Shown here piece by piece: positions 34,985 through 46,538 of a stretch of 64,000 nt of DNA (the first letter of the stretch is position 1; each line of letters opens with the position of its first letter). The stretch spans positions 1-64,000 of the forward strand of contig JAACJM010000305.1 of assembly GCA_013368315.1 (NCBI GenBank), given 5' to 3'. The notes under the pieces are model-generated. The model had not been told where the DNA came from. It saw nothing but the letters and a program-made list of their open reading frames with translations, and ran no database searches. The stretch comes from Tetrapyrgos nigripes (Eukaryota; Basidiomycota; Agaricomycetes; Agaricales; Campanellaceae). The position numbers were made by a program, and so were the translations under genes.

Positions 34985-36850
34985 AAAAAGAAATAAGTAA
35001 CTGTATAGTTGTAGCTGCAAGTAGTATAAAAGGACCAGATATTACGAGTAGCTACCCAAGCCATGTACTGTAGAGTATTGGATCTCACTAGCAATAGTAG
35101 AGGACATGAAACACGGACTAAAGCTTCTAAACAAACTTAACTGCACTCTCTATGAGTATAAACATTGTGTTGGAGATAATAGAGTTTAAATTGAACATTT
35201 TGTGGTTATAACTGTGATCTTTGTGTTGACCTTTTGGTCTATTAAGTGTTTGATTTTAAGGTAACTGTGGCCTACAAGTGTTTGATTTGGGACTCGTTGA
35301 TCCCCTTGGTGTTAAACTTGTGTTCACTGTGTCACGCACTAAGCACTAACTCCATTGAAAAACCCTGATCAAAAGTACTTATAGTACAGGTAAACTGGGA
35401 GTTTGAGTACTCTGACTACTTGGAACACTTGTCTCATTTACATTTGTATACAATTTTGTGTTTGGGTGTAGTTCCTAGCACTTAATTACAAAAAACCACC
35501 TATTACTGCACTTGTCTTGAGTTTGAACCACCCTTCTACAACATTGCTGCTCGCAGATAAAACTTGGGGGGGGGGGGGGGCATAACCATGTGGTAATTGA
35601 GCAGCAGATGACATGGTGAGACGAGGAAAAATCTTCGCTTTCTTGCACTCATATAACGCGAAAAGAATACACATTGGCTCAGAAATATCAGTCATCAGAC
35701 AAGCCAGGCTTGGTGTTCTGCTCTGGACCATTACTTTTACATCAATACTGAGATGCACAGGAGTTGAACATAGAAATGGTGACTGCTTCAGTGTGGCCAG
35801 AAACAGCAGGGCAGGGACAATGTCCTGTCAAGCAGGGTAGACCATCAGACCCACTGCATCATGTCGGCAGGAAGCACCAGCTTAAATCCTGCCGTAAATC
35901 TGACACTTGGTCTCTGCCAATTTCATCTGAATAGCTCTGGCAACATCTCTGGGAGTTCTCCTCATTTTACTCACAATGGGGAGGTCATAAGGGCATGACC
36001 AAGGAATGAGGGACCTGGTATGTGGAGAGGCATGGGGGAATCCATCTTTGGATGACTAATGACTACCCAATTTGGAAGGGCAGATGTCCCATGCTTCTTC
36101 TGGTGTCATAGGGCGACTTTCACCCAGCTCTGGCAACAGATAGATCTACTACTAAGTTCTGTAGTAGGTATTTATCTTTCATTAATATCATAGGGTAGTT
36201 AACTACAGAAAATCAAGACTGTCAGATGTAAAGCGAAAGTGCAGTGATGAGAACCAGAGGCATGGTCAACACAGAGACCAGGAGATTAGGACTCTAAGCT
36301 TTGGTCAATGGGTAATGCATGCGATCAGGCATTTAAATGTGTTGTTGATTTTATAATGTTATTCTGGAGCTTGTACAATAGATATTCTGAATTTTAGCTC
36401 ATGAGCTATAACGTGATGATTCTCATCACCCTATGTTCATTTTCCATCCACAACATTTGAATTTCTGTATCTAATTACCTTATGATCTTACTAGACGATC
36501 CATATTTACTACAGAGCTTAGCTGTAGATCTGAGCATTAATACTATATTCCGTATATGTACCGACTGAGGCTCTGAGAACCCTCTGAATGGTATGGTTAT
36601 GGTCTTTCTGTATCTGTAAACCTCCTGTATAGTATACAGTTGTAATCGTATACAGTACGGTGAGCAGCCCTACTCATGCCTGTCAGTTGACAATTCATCA
36701 ATCATTGGAATTCTGCAAATTGGCTTATAAATGTGGCTTGCTCAGTTGTTTTGACCCAAAGAAAAGGAAGTAATCAAAAAACGAGTGAAAGACAGGATAC
36801 TACTAGTAACTAAGTCCATCTTTCTGCTAGTCTCTATACCCATTGCCTCT
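34985..36850. other. Non-coding, no gene recognised
   Basis: A TATAAAAGG box at about 35025 and T/G-rich sequence to 35480 may be an LTR interrupted by the gypsy insertion. From 35480 to 36850 I see no gene. One 15-base G run is listed separately. Confidence 0.35.
35566..35580 (+). repeat. Run of 15 G
   Basis: Uninterrupted G homopolymer in otherwise AT-rich sequence. Its length is prone to sequencing error. Confidence 0.9.
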
Positions 36851-36859
36851 ATGCCAAAG

Positions 36860-39640
36860 GCGTCAAACCCATCCAAGTACAAAAAATATTACACTGATGC
36901 TTTGAGGCGAAGCCTTTAAATCTGCTCTCAATGTTGCCATCACCGGACAGTGAAGTTTTTGGGTCCATAGCTGCAGCTTGAGCTCATTCCCCAAAGATAA
37001 GCTCCAGCAGTTTACTACCAAGGGTTCTATCAGTATCATTGCTATTCAGAGTGTACTGAAAATGATTTGCGGATCTGAAAGTAACCTGCCATATCCTTGG
37101 AAATCAGAGACATATGCATTCTCATGTGTCTTCTTGTATTGGAGGTGCTGAACTGCCACCAGAAACAGTGCAGTAGTGTATTCTGTGTGATCCAGAGCAA
37201 TGGCAGGTACAGGGTTGGAATTATGGATATACTTGATAAAATCTTGACCAGGCAGAATGGCAATCCGCTCCTCAAGTAGGTATGTACACTTTGGTCCTGT
37301 TGTGCGGGATCTTGAATGCTTGATTTTGTCGCTGAGAACCACAAAAACTGCTGCTTCAACATATCTTAAATTCAGAATGGGGAGGCCAGGTGGACCTAGA
37401 GTGCAATGATATTCAGTGAACACTCATATATAGTATCCATTAAAGATTCAATACCTTTGAGTTGTTTCTGACACTCAATGTAGGCATACGCAAATTCCAT
37501 CAGTGCCACAACGTGATAATGAACATTCGCTTCAATTATGATCTCTTCAAACTCATCCACACCAGCATACCTCTCCCAGTTGACCCTGAAATTCTGATTA
37601 GTCTCTATCTTACCAAAATGAGAGTGCAGCTTACACTTTTCCATTCATCCTAGTACCCTTGTTTTCGTAAAGAATCTTCATGACAATTGAGTTTGATGCT
37701 GGCATGACTTCCTCTGAACAAATGAGTGTTGCAGGATGACACGTTTTGAAAGCCTCAACACCAAGTTCTGATTCAAAACGCAAATCAGCCTGTAAATGAG
37801 CATCGGAAGAAATGACATGATTGTCAAAGAAAAATCTGCTATTGACAGTGTCGGATTCAATGATATCAAGAAAGGAGACCTTGGGAACAGGAGCTACAAG
37901 ACCTGGAATGTCAATGGATGAGGTTACGTTTGAGGGTTGATCAGAATTCAATCTGCCTGATATCAACACAGCAGAGACTCAATTTGCTGTTGGAGAGAGA
38001 AAGGGTGTTGGGGTCTTCTTGGCTTGGGGAGGCATCGTTGATGTTGCAGTTGAAGTCTGGCACCAAATATATGTTTTAGTGAAATGCTGAAGTTGATGGT
38101 AGGAAGTGGACTTACGCTACAGGGTCTCTTGATTGATGTCCGTGCATCACTGTCAGCCCCAAGAAGATCTGCCACTATGGCTGAAAACATGGCAGAAGAC
38201 ATTTCGGAAGTCTCAGAAAGTGCTGTGTTCCATGATGAGACACCAGTGGCTGTCCAAGTGGTTGAGGGAATCTGTGAAACATCATTATAGACTAAGTATT
38301 AAGTTCATAATTTGGTATGCACACTTCGAGGGCTGTTCCCTTGTGTATGAACTCTAGAAAATGGACATGAGGTCATACTTGATGGCAACATCTGAAAGAC
38401 ATTAATATGAAGTTCAGTATTCAAAACTTCATATAAAATTCAAATGAGCAAAGCCATACCTTTTTATGCTCCTGCTCCTCTAAGGCAGACTGGTAGCAAT
38501 CCCACTCTTCCACTGAGATGATCAAGATGAGACGGAAGGGTGTTGGTGGCCAGACAAACTTCTGTTGGTGTGTTTTCTTGTCTTCCTTCATGCAGGCGGG
38601 CTGAAAGTATGGTTGGCGTTGGTCCAATGTTAGACCATCCATGTCCACTTGCAATTTATTTGAAGTCTCGTGCAGATTGATTTCTTGAAAATTGAAGAGA
38701 AATTTGGGAACATTTGCTGCAATCTGATCAATTGTTGACCTCATAAGGTTCACAACAACAGCTCTGATTTCAGGGACAGTTGTGCTGGTGTCAAGGTCCC
38801 TAATTGAATCTGTAAGCCCCTGTATGTACAAAACCAGTTAGTGAGTACTGATATTTGACATACTGGATCACTCACACACTCAAAATTGTCTTCTTGGGCT
38901 TACCCTCTTTGAGGTATCCAACTGTAATGTTCACAGACACGGTCTCGCCACTTGCAGCATATACTTTTGAACACTACAAGTCCATTTGAGCTGTGTGATT
39001 CTGATGAGCAGCAGTATAGCCAGTAGCCCGTGGTCTAGGAACAGCTATTACATTGGATTTTGAGCCTGCAGATTTGTAGCTCAAGTAGGGGAGGTCAACG
39101 CGAGGGCCTAGTAAGGAAATCCAGGGGGAAAAAAATAAAACAAGTTTTAAGCATCAAGCAAACAAGGACAGAGTCATAAGGATGTACCTGAGCTACTCAT
39201 CGGAGTTACACAACTGATCTCCCAACTGGCACCTGATCAATCAAGATTCAGTGTCTATAATTTCGAATCAAATTGGTGATACTTACCTGATTGTTGGGCT
39301 GCATTCACCCTTGCAGCAATTGCATTAGTATCTGGGACATGGAACACTGGAGCCATCGCAGATGCACGACTTTGTGTGCAATGCAAGGTCTCTAGGACGG
39401 GGTTAGCTACTCTTGACAACAAAGACTGTAGATGTTAGCATAATAGGACATGCCTCGACATTCTGTCACACTACTCTTGTAGTGCTGCTTGCAGTCCTTG
39501 CAGGTCCTCTTACCTCGACCAGCAGGATTCTTGAAATATCCCCATTCCTCATCCTTTTGCACAGGGACATTGCATCCCCTTCAGGAGCACAATCATCACT
39601 GGTAAAAGCATTAAGTTCAGCAGCAGAAGACATTGAGATC
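36860..39640 (-). pseudogene. Alpha-kinase (MHCK/EF2K-type) gene, decayed
   Basis: Reads on minus. A Cys-bearing N-terminus (TCKDCKQHYK, about 39500) comes first, then GYTAAHQNHTAQ, VSVNITVGYLKEGKPKK and a middle region (38831-38421). The kinase part follows: MKILYENKGTRMNGKV (about 37640), FEEIIIEANVHYHVVALMEFAYAY, YLLEERI, FIKYIHNSNPVP and HLQYKKTHENAYVSDFQGYGRLLSDPQI. It ends with the zinc-binding KHQCNIFC at about 36880-36900. Alpha-kinases phosphorylate Ser/Thr in helical contexts and are expanded in agarics. Stops follow AQMDL and FSTL, and frames change between blocks more often than introns explain. A multi-exon gene with a few lesions is the best reading; individual exon limits are approximate. 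Confidence 0.75.
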
Positions 39641-40440
39641 AGAGAAGTGAGAAGTTGAGGTTCAATGTCGAAATCAGAAATAAGCTTTCAGTATTTATAC
39701 ACAAATTCAGTGATGCCACCAGAAAAATAGGCTCATTGTAATTCAATGTCTACCTGGCACAAGGATTGAAGATGTTGTCCTGTTATGCTATGTAAGACAT
39801 GAGGTGTCACAGGTGAACTTGAAATCCTCACGTTGATACATGATAAAACACCCCTGCTGCATATTTTGATGGAGAAATCTCAAGCAAATTATGCCAAGAT
39901 AATGGACAAAAAAAGCTTGGAATCCTTGTTGCGGCACTGACCAGCATCTTCAGCAAATTACGCTGCTCAACAGATAAACTTCAAGTGAATAGACAAAAAA
40001 AGCTTGGAATCCTTATCACAGCACTGACCAGCATGGTTACTAGCCTTGTTCACTTTGAGCAAATTATGCCGCTTAACAGAGAAATTCCAAGTGAATTGAT
40101 TGGAATCCTCATTGCAGCTCCAGTCAGCATGGTCCACATTGTTCACCATGCACTACAATGAAGAAATCCAAAGTACAATGGGCCAAGATGGCTAATTATT
40201 ACACCAATGTAACTGATAACGATGCCTGTAGTCCTCATTGCAGCACAACACTACAGCCAGTATCATTTGAAGGGCGCACCTGATATGCAAGTTTATGCCA
40301 GCATGACCAAGGCTCGTCATTTTCACTCCTGTACCATTTATTCCCTGTTCAACTCGTGTTTTGAATTCTTCCAGAACAGTCAGCAAAGATTACTCTTCTA
40401 AACAACCTATCAGCTAGTATAAGTACTGGAATTCAAGCCT
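39641..40440. other. Intergenic with irregular tandem repeats
   Basis: No gene seen. The central part (39880-40145) is listed as a repeat. Confidence 0.4.
39880..40145 (+). repeat. Irregular tandem repeats of 70-105 bases
   Basis: GCAAATTATGCC or close variants at about 39883, 39953 and 40058, with ACAAAAAAAGCTTGGAATCC at 39906 and 39994 and CACTGACCAGCAT repeated. About three copies with internal gaps; non-coding. Confidence 0.7.
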
Positions 40441-40519
40441 CATTGATCTTTATTCCCCAACTTTTCCATTCTCATTTCATTTCCCTCCCTGTGCATTTTA
40501 CATCAGTATAATCAGTACT

Positions 40520-42399
40520 ATGGGTGCCAATAAACCTAATTGTACATGTGAAAACTTGTACAATTCACTGTTCATTGACATATCTTTGCAGCCCCCATCG
40601 AGCTACTTGAACCTCACATTCAGAAATACTGGACTCGAGGCTTTGACAATAAAAAAATTCTCCAGTTTCTCTTGGAAGACAAAATTTTCGATCAAGAGAA
40701 ATACAGACTTGTGTAAGTAATTCTTTCTATGCATCAACATTACTGGAATCTAACTACTGTCTACTAGTATCAAGAAATTTCGATCCAAGTGCTCACAGTT
40801 GGGATTACACAGATCATGTTCATCCAGTGAGTGTTCTCTTGCATTTTACTACAGCTCAATGTTAAGCTTCTCATTTTGTCCCAAGATATACAGGTGGAGG
40901 ATATTATAGAGGATATGCAGCAACTCCGTAAGTATTATCCTGTGGCTGGCGCAAGAGGAATCAAGAGGCTTTTTCATCATGATCTAAAGAAGTGAAAAGG
41001 CAAGTCATTTGTTCATATCACAGCTTGACATTAGATTGATCCGATCATCCTTGACATAGATCTGTCATTGAGGAATACTTTCCTCAATATGAGCCAGATC
41101 TGGTGAGAGCATGTTAAAGACTGCAGCTCAAGCATCAGCGATTCTGGGTGGCAGGTGCCAACAACATGCTATGTGTAGATCAGCATGACAAGCTCAAGAA
41201 GCATGGCCTTGCTCTACATACAGGTTTGTTATCATTGAAGATTTATTCTGAGAATCTACTGATTTGAGTATTGAATAAGGAATCGATCCCTTTTCTGGGA
41301 AGATAAAATGGATGAGGGTTTGGCACAATAACTCCAACCCCTGACTTATTTTTCTCTACTACCTTGATACTATCAAGAAAGATGGCTGTAAGTTTCTCTC
41401 CAGCATATCTCAATTACGCATATTGAAGCATTTGGCAGATACTTCCCTGGTAACTCAAAGTGATCCTGGTGTAGAGAACTTTCATCTAGCCAGGGGACAT
41501 TCATTCATATGTCAATGCCTCAACCCAGAGCTGATAGGCACTCTACAGCATCGCTTCATGCGAGAGAAAAAGAATATTCCTCCAGAAATCACTTGGTCAA
41601 ATTTGCGATGAAACTTCATGCCTGGGTTTGAAAATATCATATCAAGTGGAGTGGTGGAATATGATCGACACCACCCTCTCCAATAGTGAGTAATCTTTGG
41701 CAAAGGTCTGAGTCCTACATACAGTCACTCATATTATGACTCTTTAGCAATGTATCCAAATGGGTCTTTATTCTGTGGCTGCAACGTGAAGTTGATGCCT
41801 ATGTTTACCGTGTCAACAACTCCCTTAAGCGTGCTCAAAAGCACAAAATTCTACCTCATGGGCCTCCTGATGATATCAACGAATATCCTGAACGCTACAA
41901 TGCACTCAACTTCAAAGTAAGTGCCATATGATTTGGTTACCAGTATTTACTTACTTACTGGGATTCACACATCCCAGTAGATCATCATTGACCCAGAGGC
42001 GGACTACATCCACGAGGCAGAGAGGCTATACGCCCCTCCTGATCATCCTGTTTCTGAACTGGTGCCTCCAGAGTTCAACTGACAGGCTACTACATTTTAT
42101 GAGCAACTGGGATCACCTACCATCACATGTATGAAGATCTGTTGGCAATGTTTGAAACTGACCTTCCCACTGTGGAGACAATGGGTCTTGCAGGCTATGA
42201 GGAAATTTGGGAACCTTGTCCTGCACTGCCTGAAGACGTGCCTGAGCCAGTAGTTGACCTTTTACCTTTACAACATGATGCAGAAGCTGCTTATTTGGGG
42301 GGAGTGAGGGGCGGTATTTGACTTGAAATTGAAGATGGTGATTTGATTGATGGTACTGTAGAATTTACTTCTGATGAGGAAGCATCTGACATGGAGTAG
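40520..42399 (+). pseudogene. DDE-integrase-like protein gene, decayed
   Basis: Many short exons separated by introns of about 50-70 bases. Blocks in order: LLEPHIQKYWTRGFDNKKIL, EDMQQLRKYYPVAGARGIK, NMLCVDQHDKLKKHGLALH, IKWMRVWHNNSNP, SDPGVENFHLARG, LQHRFMREKKNIPPEITWS, WVFILWLQREVDAYVYRVNN and KILPHGPPDDI. These match my memory of an integrase-core protein family common in agaric genomes. Asp residues in VDQHD and SDPG are candidates for the active site. Stops occur inside several blocks (after HHDLKK, SNP and WSNLR), so it is broken. The acidic C-terminus ends at 42399. A SANT-like gene converges on it from the right. Confidence 0.7.
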
Positions 42400-42799
42400 A
42401 GGTGTAATAAAATAGATTCACAGGTACATGTACATCGTAGTTGATAAGATAAGATCAAAAGGAAATCCTTGCTTGGTCTCATCATTACTAATCAGCACTG
42501 CCCTTGAGCAATGTGAGGCTTTTTTTGGGCTTTTTTATTTCAGTATCTCGTACTATATATAATACATAATTTGCGTCAGCCATCTGGGGATGGCACGTAA
42601 GTACTATCAGAGACAGGGAAGGCAAAGTAAGAGGGTGTCGGGGGTCCAATTTCCTTATTTGTGCCACCGACTGATCAGCAGAATTGCTTAAAGTGAGCGA
42701 GGCCTTCCAGGTTTCCATAAGATAGTGGTGCACCAGAGCTGCACGCAATGTCCTGAGCTACCTTTGCACTAGAGGTATAGCTTTATCGACATGTGAATG

Positions 42800-43871
42800 A
42801 CCATTACTTTACTTGACACAATTGAGTTGATGACTCACTGCTCACCCCACAACTCAATCCATCCATTATTCTGCCACGTTGTATATGTCTTCTCAGACAA
42901 CCCTCCTATTGCCTTTCCTTGACTCTGGGCTTCATCAAGACATTCTTGGACTGTAGGCTCCTCATCTCCATCTCCACCACCCCCAGTTATACCCTCAAAG
43001 ACAAGAATTGCTGAGTAGATCTGGTAAGAATGATCATATTGAGATTTAATTTGGGATGAGTTAAAGCGGCCTTGGAGATTGTATCAGAAGCCTGGTACAA
43101 GTCAGTGAAGGTGAAATGAAGCAGAGGTGTGTTCTTTACCTTTTTGAATATGTATGAAGCTCCTCCATTATTGAAGTTGTCAAAATACTTGCTGTCGGCA
43201 CCCAGCAACCAGTCAAAAAGACAGCCTCTCTCCTCATCTGTCCATCTCATCACATTGAAAATGACATCCTCCTCCTCAAGCTTCCTCACCCCTTCTGCTG
43301 CCTCAGTTTCTTTTTTGGTGGGTGCCTTTTTACTGTCTTTCTTTGTACCCTTCAGTCTAGGTTCTTTCTTTGCTTTAGGTTTGGCCATTAGCGTCTGGCA
43401 ACAGAGTCTTTCTAGGTCGCCCAACTGGTTGTTTTGACTGTGAGCCAGTGCTCTGTCATAGTTTTGAAGGAGATTCTGAGGCTGCATGCTTTTGTGGATT
43501 TTGCACAGTTGGTGTCTTCGGACAACTTTCGGGTTCAATTGGGAAGGGAAAATGAGTATTGACTGAGTTGTTTGGGATGTATGGGTTTGGCTGGTTTTAA
43601 AGAGCCTGCTGGTCTTCATCGTGGTGCTGCAGGTATGTATTGTGTTGTACTGGAAACACTGGTTGACTCTGATGTAGGTATGTGTCAGTGTCATTGTAGC
43701 TGTTAGAAAAGTCTTCAAATTGGGGATCAGTGTTATTGTAGGTGTTAGAGAAGTCTTCAAATTGGCACCAGGTGCTTGTTTCTTCAGGGTGGTTGGGCGG
43801 AGGTGAAAGGGGTCAGGGCAGAGGCTCATAGAGGGGAGGTGTTGAAAGCCTGAGTCTGTACTCAATCTCAT
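42800..43871 (-). pseudogene. SANT/Myb-like DNA-binding accessory gene
   Basis: Minus frame from the ATG at 43871. A long low-complexity N-terminus leads to a basic stretch (KPKAKKEPRLKGTKKD), then FNVMRWTDEERGCLFDWLLG and YFDNFNNGGASYIFKK. A GTAAAG..CAG intron (about 43081-43138) follows. After a one-base shift the protein continues with SYQIYSAILVFEGITG, CLDEAQSQGKAIGG and TYTTWQNNGWIELW. The RWTDEE..LFDWLLG block resembles SANT/Myb-type domains that accompany fungal transposases. It may bind the ends of the neighbouring DDE-integrase-like element. The frameshift makes function unlikely for this copy. Confidence 0.55.
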
Positions 43872-44061
43872 ATGTGGCTAGCTATTCTGATCATCAATTC
43901 CCACATCAGTGTGCATACAAACGTCGTAGTAGGAAATGCAGTAACTTGTACATTCTTTGTATGCATTGGTGGTTAGAGTACGAAGCCACTTGCCGAAAGC
44001 TGGATGTAAGGATCGCTCATGACAAAAGTTTTCAGCTATATACTACTTCTGTCGAACTCGT

Positions 44062-44918
44062 TCAAACCATCGCTACACCATATATCTTTAAATTTCCCTC
44101 CGCTTCGCTGTACTTCTCGACCTCAGGCAAGCCCTCAAAGGCCTCCATAAGCCTACTCCATCTCCCGCCATGCCAAGACATCATATCCTTCCATTCATTC
44201 GTCGTCTCGTCCCAAAGCCACCTCAGAGCTGCAAATGTTCCAAAGAGAGCAGCATCCGCCATGCAAACTTTCTTCCCCATCACAAAAGGGCCTTCGTTAT
44301 TCATCAGTTTCGCGAAATCTCCCATGCCATCCTTGAGCTTCGCCCATGCCTCCTTCTTCTGTTCATCTGTGAGCTCCAGAACTGATCCTCTTGATCTCAT
44401 TGCCTCCAAACTCCTTGGGGTAAGCAGACTCGGAGTACGGTTGACCATAGTGTTGGCTACAACTGGAAAAATGTACCGTTGCAGGGTAACTACTGAATCA
44501 GCGAAGACGCTCTGAAGAAGCCTGGTCTCCTCTGGAATCATCTTGATCGTGTCAGGATAGGTGGAATCGAGGTAATCGACGATATCAAAAGAGTTGGAGA
44601 CGACTTTGTTGGTGGTAGAGTCGTGGATGAAAGGGACAGTGTAACGAGAAGAACCGTCAGGGTTTTCGGCAGTTGGATCAGCACCGACGGATTTTGCAAC
44701 GCCTTCGATGTCAGGGTACTCAATCCAGTGATGCTTGTAAGGTAGGCCTTTGATACGGAGCGTAAAGCTGTTAGATTATGTGAATGGGATTTTGATCAGG
44801 TTCATTAGATTGTACACGCAAAGTTGGACACTCACCGGACTCTCCAGCTGAAGGGAGAATAACCAGATCTGGGATCCGTGGGTGAGCGTGTAGATCTAAT
44901 GTCGTAGAGGGTGATCAT
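44062..44918 (-). CDS. Glutathione S-transferase, intact
   Basis: Exon 1 44918-44836, intron 44768-44835 (GTGAGT..CAG), exon 2 44767-44062; the 789 bases give 262 residues. The N-terminal thioredoxin-like half starts MITLYDIRS and has LPYKHHWIEYPDIEG and YTVPFIHDSTTN followed by SFDIVDYLDSTYP, the usual glutathione-binding order. The helical C-terminal half has FAKLMNNEGPFVMGKKVCMADAALFG and MMSWHGGRWSRLMEAFEGLPEV. It resembles agaric GSTs related to UstS and etherase types. The likely role is conjugation of glutathione to small electrophiles in the cytosol. Two decayed relatives lie at 18944-19709 and 45480-46130. No lesion was seen. Confidence 0.9.
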
Positions 44919-44929
44919 CTCGCAGAGGG

Positions 44930-45294
44930 TTTAGCTGGGTCTAAGAGGTAACGGTTGAGAACGCTATGGATTCGGTTCAAGTTCGTAGGCTTCTTAAGGA
45001 TTTCATATAAACTCCACATGTCATCTTCCGTTCTCGGTAATACTTACTTAGTCACGGTGAGCAAAAACGAAAGCAAGATTCTCCCCTCCAAAATTTAGTA
45101 AACATCCTATTCGATTGCAGAACGGGGATCTACATAGTTCTATGATATTTGTCCTTGACAGAGATACCGACAGTTCGGGAAATTAGTGAGCAAAGTGAGC
45201 CGCGTATACGTGCGTACCAGCTCAACGAATATGTGATCCAGTATCCGGTTTTCTGCCATGGCATATTATGCCTGCGTCGCTTGCGATTCGCGAT
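44930..45294. other. Upstream region of GST
   Basis: Promoter-side sequence of the minus-strand GST. I see no clear TATA box or gene. Confidence 0.4.
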
Positions 45295-45400
45295 TCGAAA
45301 AAAGCCTTTTATCCGCTCTTACTAAGTGTTGCTTAGGTACTACCAGTAGGACCTTTTTTTCTTCAACTGCTTAAATTCGAAAAAAGCCTTTTATCCGCTC
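45295..45400 (+). repeat. Direct repeat, two copies 80 bases apart
   Basis: ATTCGAAAAAAGCCTTTTAT occurs at about 45295 and 45375, each followed by CCGCTC.TACT. A third, diverged copy (GAAAAAAGCCTTTTATCTGC) lies at about 18688 in the other GST segment. Confidence 0.8.
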
Positions 45401-45479
45401 CTACTCAATATTGCAATCCGCTGAAAATATATTCAATTCACTTGATCCATTGGAGCGTTGACAGCTCCCTAGGTCAATG

Positions 45480-46130
45480 ATATCAATCAGTTGCCTTCGA
45501 CTTAAATCATGGAGTCCTTCAATTCCGCATACGTATCGATCAACCTTTTTCATCTGCCCCATGCCACTCCATAATCTCGTTCCACCACTGCTTCCCCTTG
45601 TCATCATCCCAGAGCGTAAACCTCAACAACATTAACCACCCAATCAACGCACAATCATCCAAGAAAGAAATTTGGTTCCCCATGACAAAAGGTCCGTCCC
45701 CAATCGTCTTCGCCAACTCCCCAAATCGACTTTCAAATCGCTTCCAAGAGTCTTCAACACTCTCCTCCGTCATCTCCTCATTCAGATCCCTCGGAGCCCA
45801 TTTTGAGCCCATTTGCGATGATAGTCTGCATTTGCTTCCGTGAAGAATTTGTTGGCAGCGTTCTCCCGATGACAGGGTTGATATCTTTCATATAGAATGC
45901 CCGTATGGCATCGGCAAAGACGCTTTGCAAGGCTTTGGTACCAGGAGAAGTGAGGGTTATTGTATCTGGGTACCCATTGTCGATGAGTAGGGAGTCGGAA
46001 AGGACGTTATTCGTAGCGGAATCATGGAGGAATGGGACGGTGTGCCGTGAAGAACCGTCAGGCCAAGTGGAAGTAAATGGAACGCTGAGTTCTTTGGCTC
46101 CAGACTCTCAAGTCAAATTGTTTAGTAGGT
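45480..46130 (-). pseudogene. Glutathione S-transferase pseudogene
   Basis: Minus-strand remnants: KELSVPFTSTWPDGSSRHTVPF, then SVFADAIRAFYMKDINPVIGR, and in another frame SWKRFESRFGELAKTIGDGPFV and NEIMEWHG. A small deletion near 45558 breaks the WHGGRW motif, and at least two shifts separate the blocks. The N-terminal thioredoxin start is missing, beyond 46130. It is closer to the pseudogene at 18944-19709 than to the intact GST next door. Confidence 0.85.
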
Positions 46131-46538
46131 GTTCTGTGTCATGGCAAGCCACCTGTTCGTTGCCGCTCATTGGCCCTCCGGCACCACAGTCAAGACCGAA
46201 AATTGTACAGTTATGACGTCGGTCACGGCTTTCTCGGACCACCCTTATGCTCCAGCCCCACTCTCATTTGCGCCTACTTCCGCTACCAACTCCGTTGCCA
46301 ACCTCGCAGATCTACTTCCCAACCGAAGTTATGGACTCCATCTCAACTTTCGACGTATCTCACCTAGGGCTCCTATCGGATCGGATTGTATCGGATTCGG
46401 ATGCTATCCGCTCGGATGGGTGGTCCACAAATCCACAATCCGCATCTCCCGATGCTATCCGACCATCCGACGGATGATCGCCGGATGAGACCATCTTTTT
46501 ACAGTATAATCAGCGTAGCATAACCGTTAAAATACTAT

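Noticed and set aside
39880..40145. CRISPR-like array
   Set aside because: Irregular unit lengths, no constant spacers, and a fungal nuclear context.
46129..46488. Plus-strand gene running into the hAT end
   Set aside because: No motif, ends a few codons after the insertion site whether or not the element is removed, and overlaps GST pseudogene flank.
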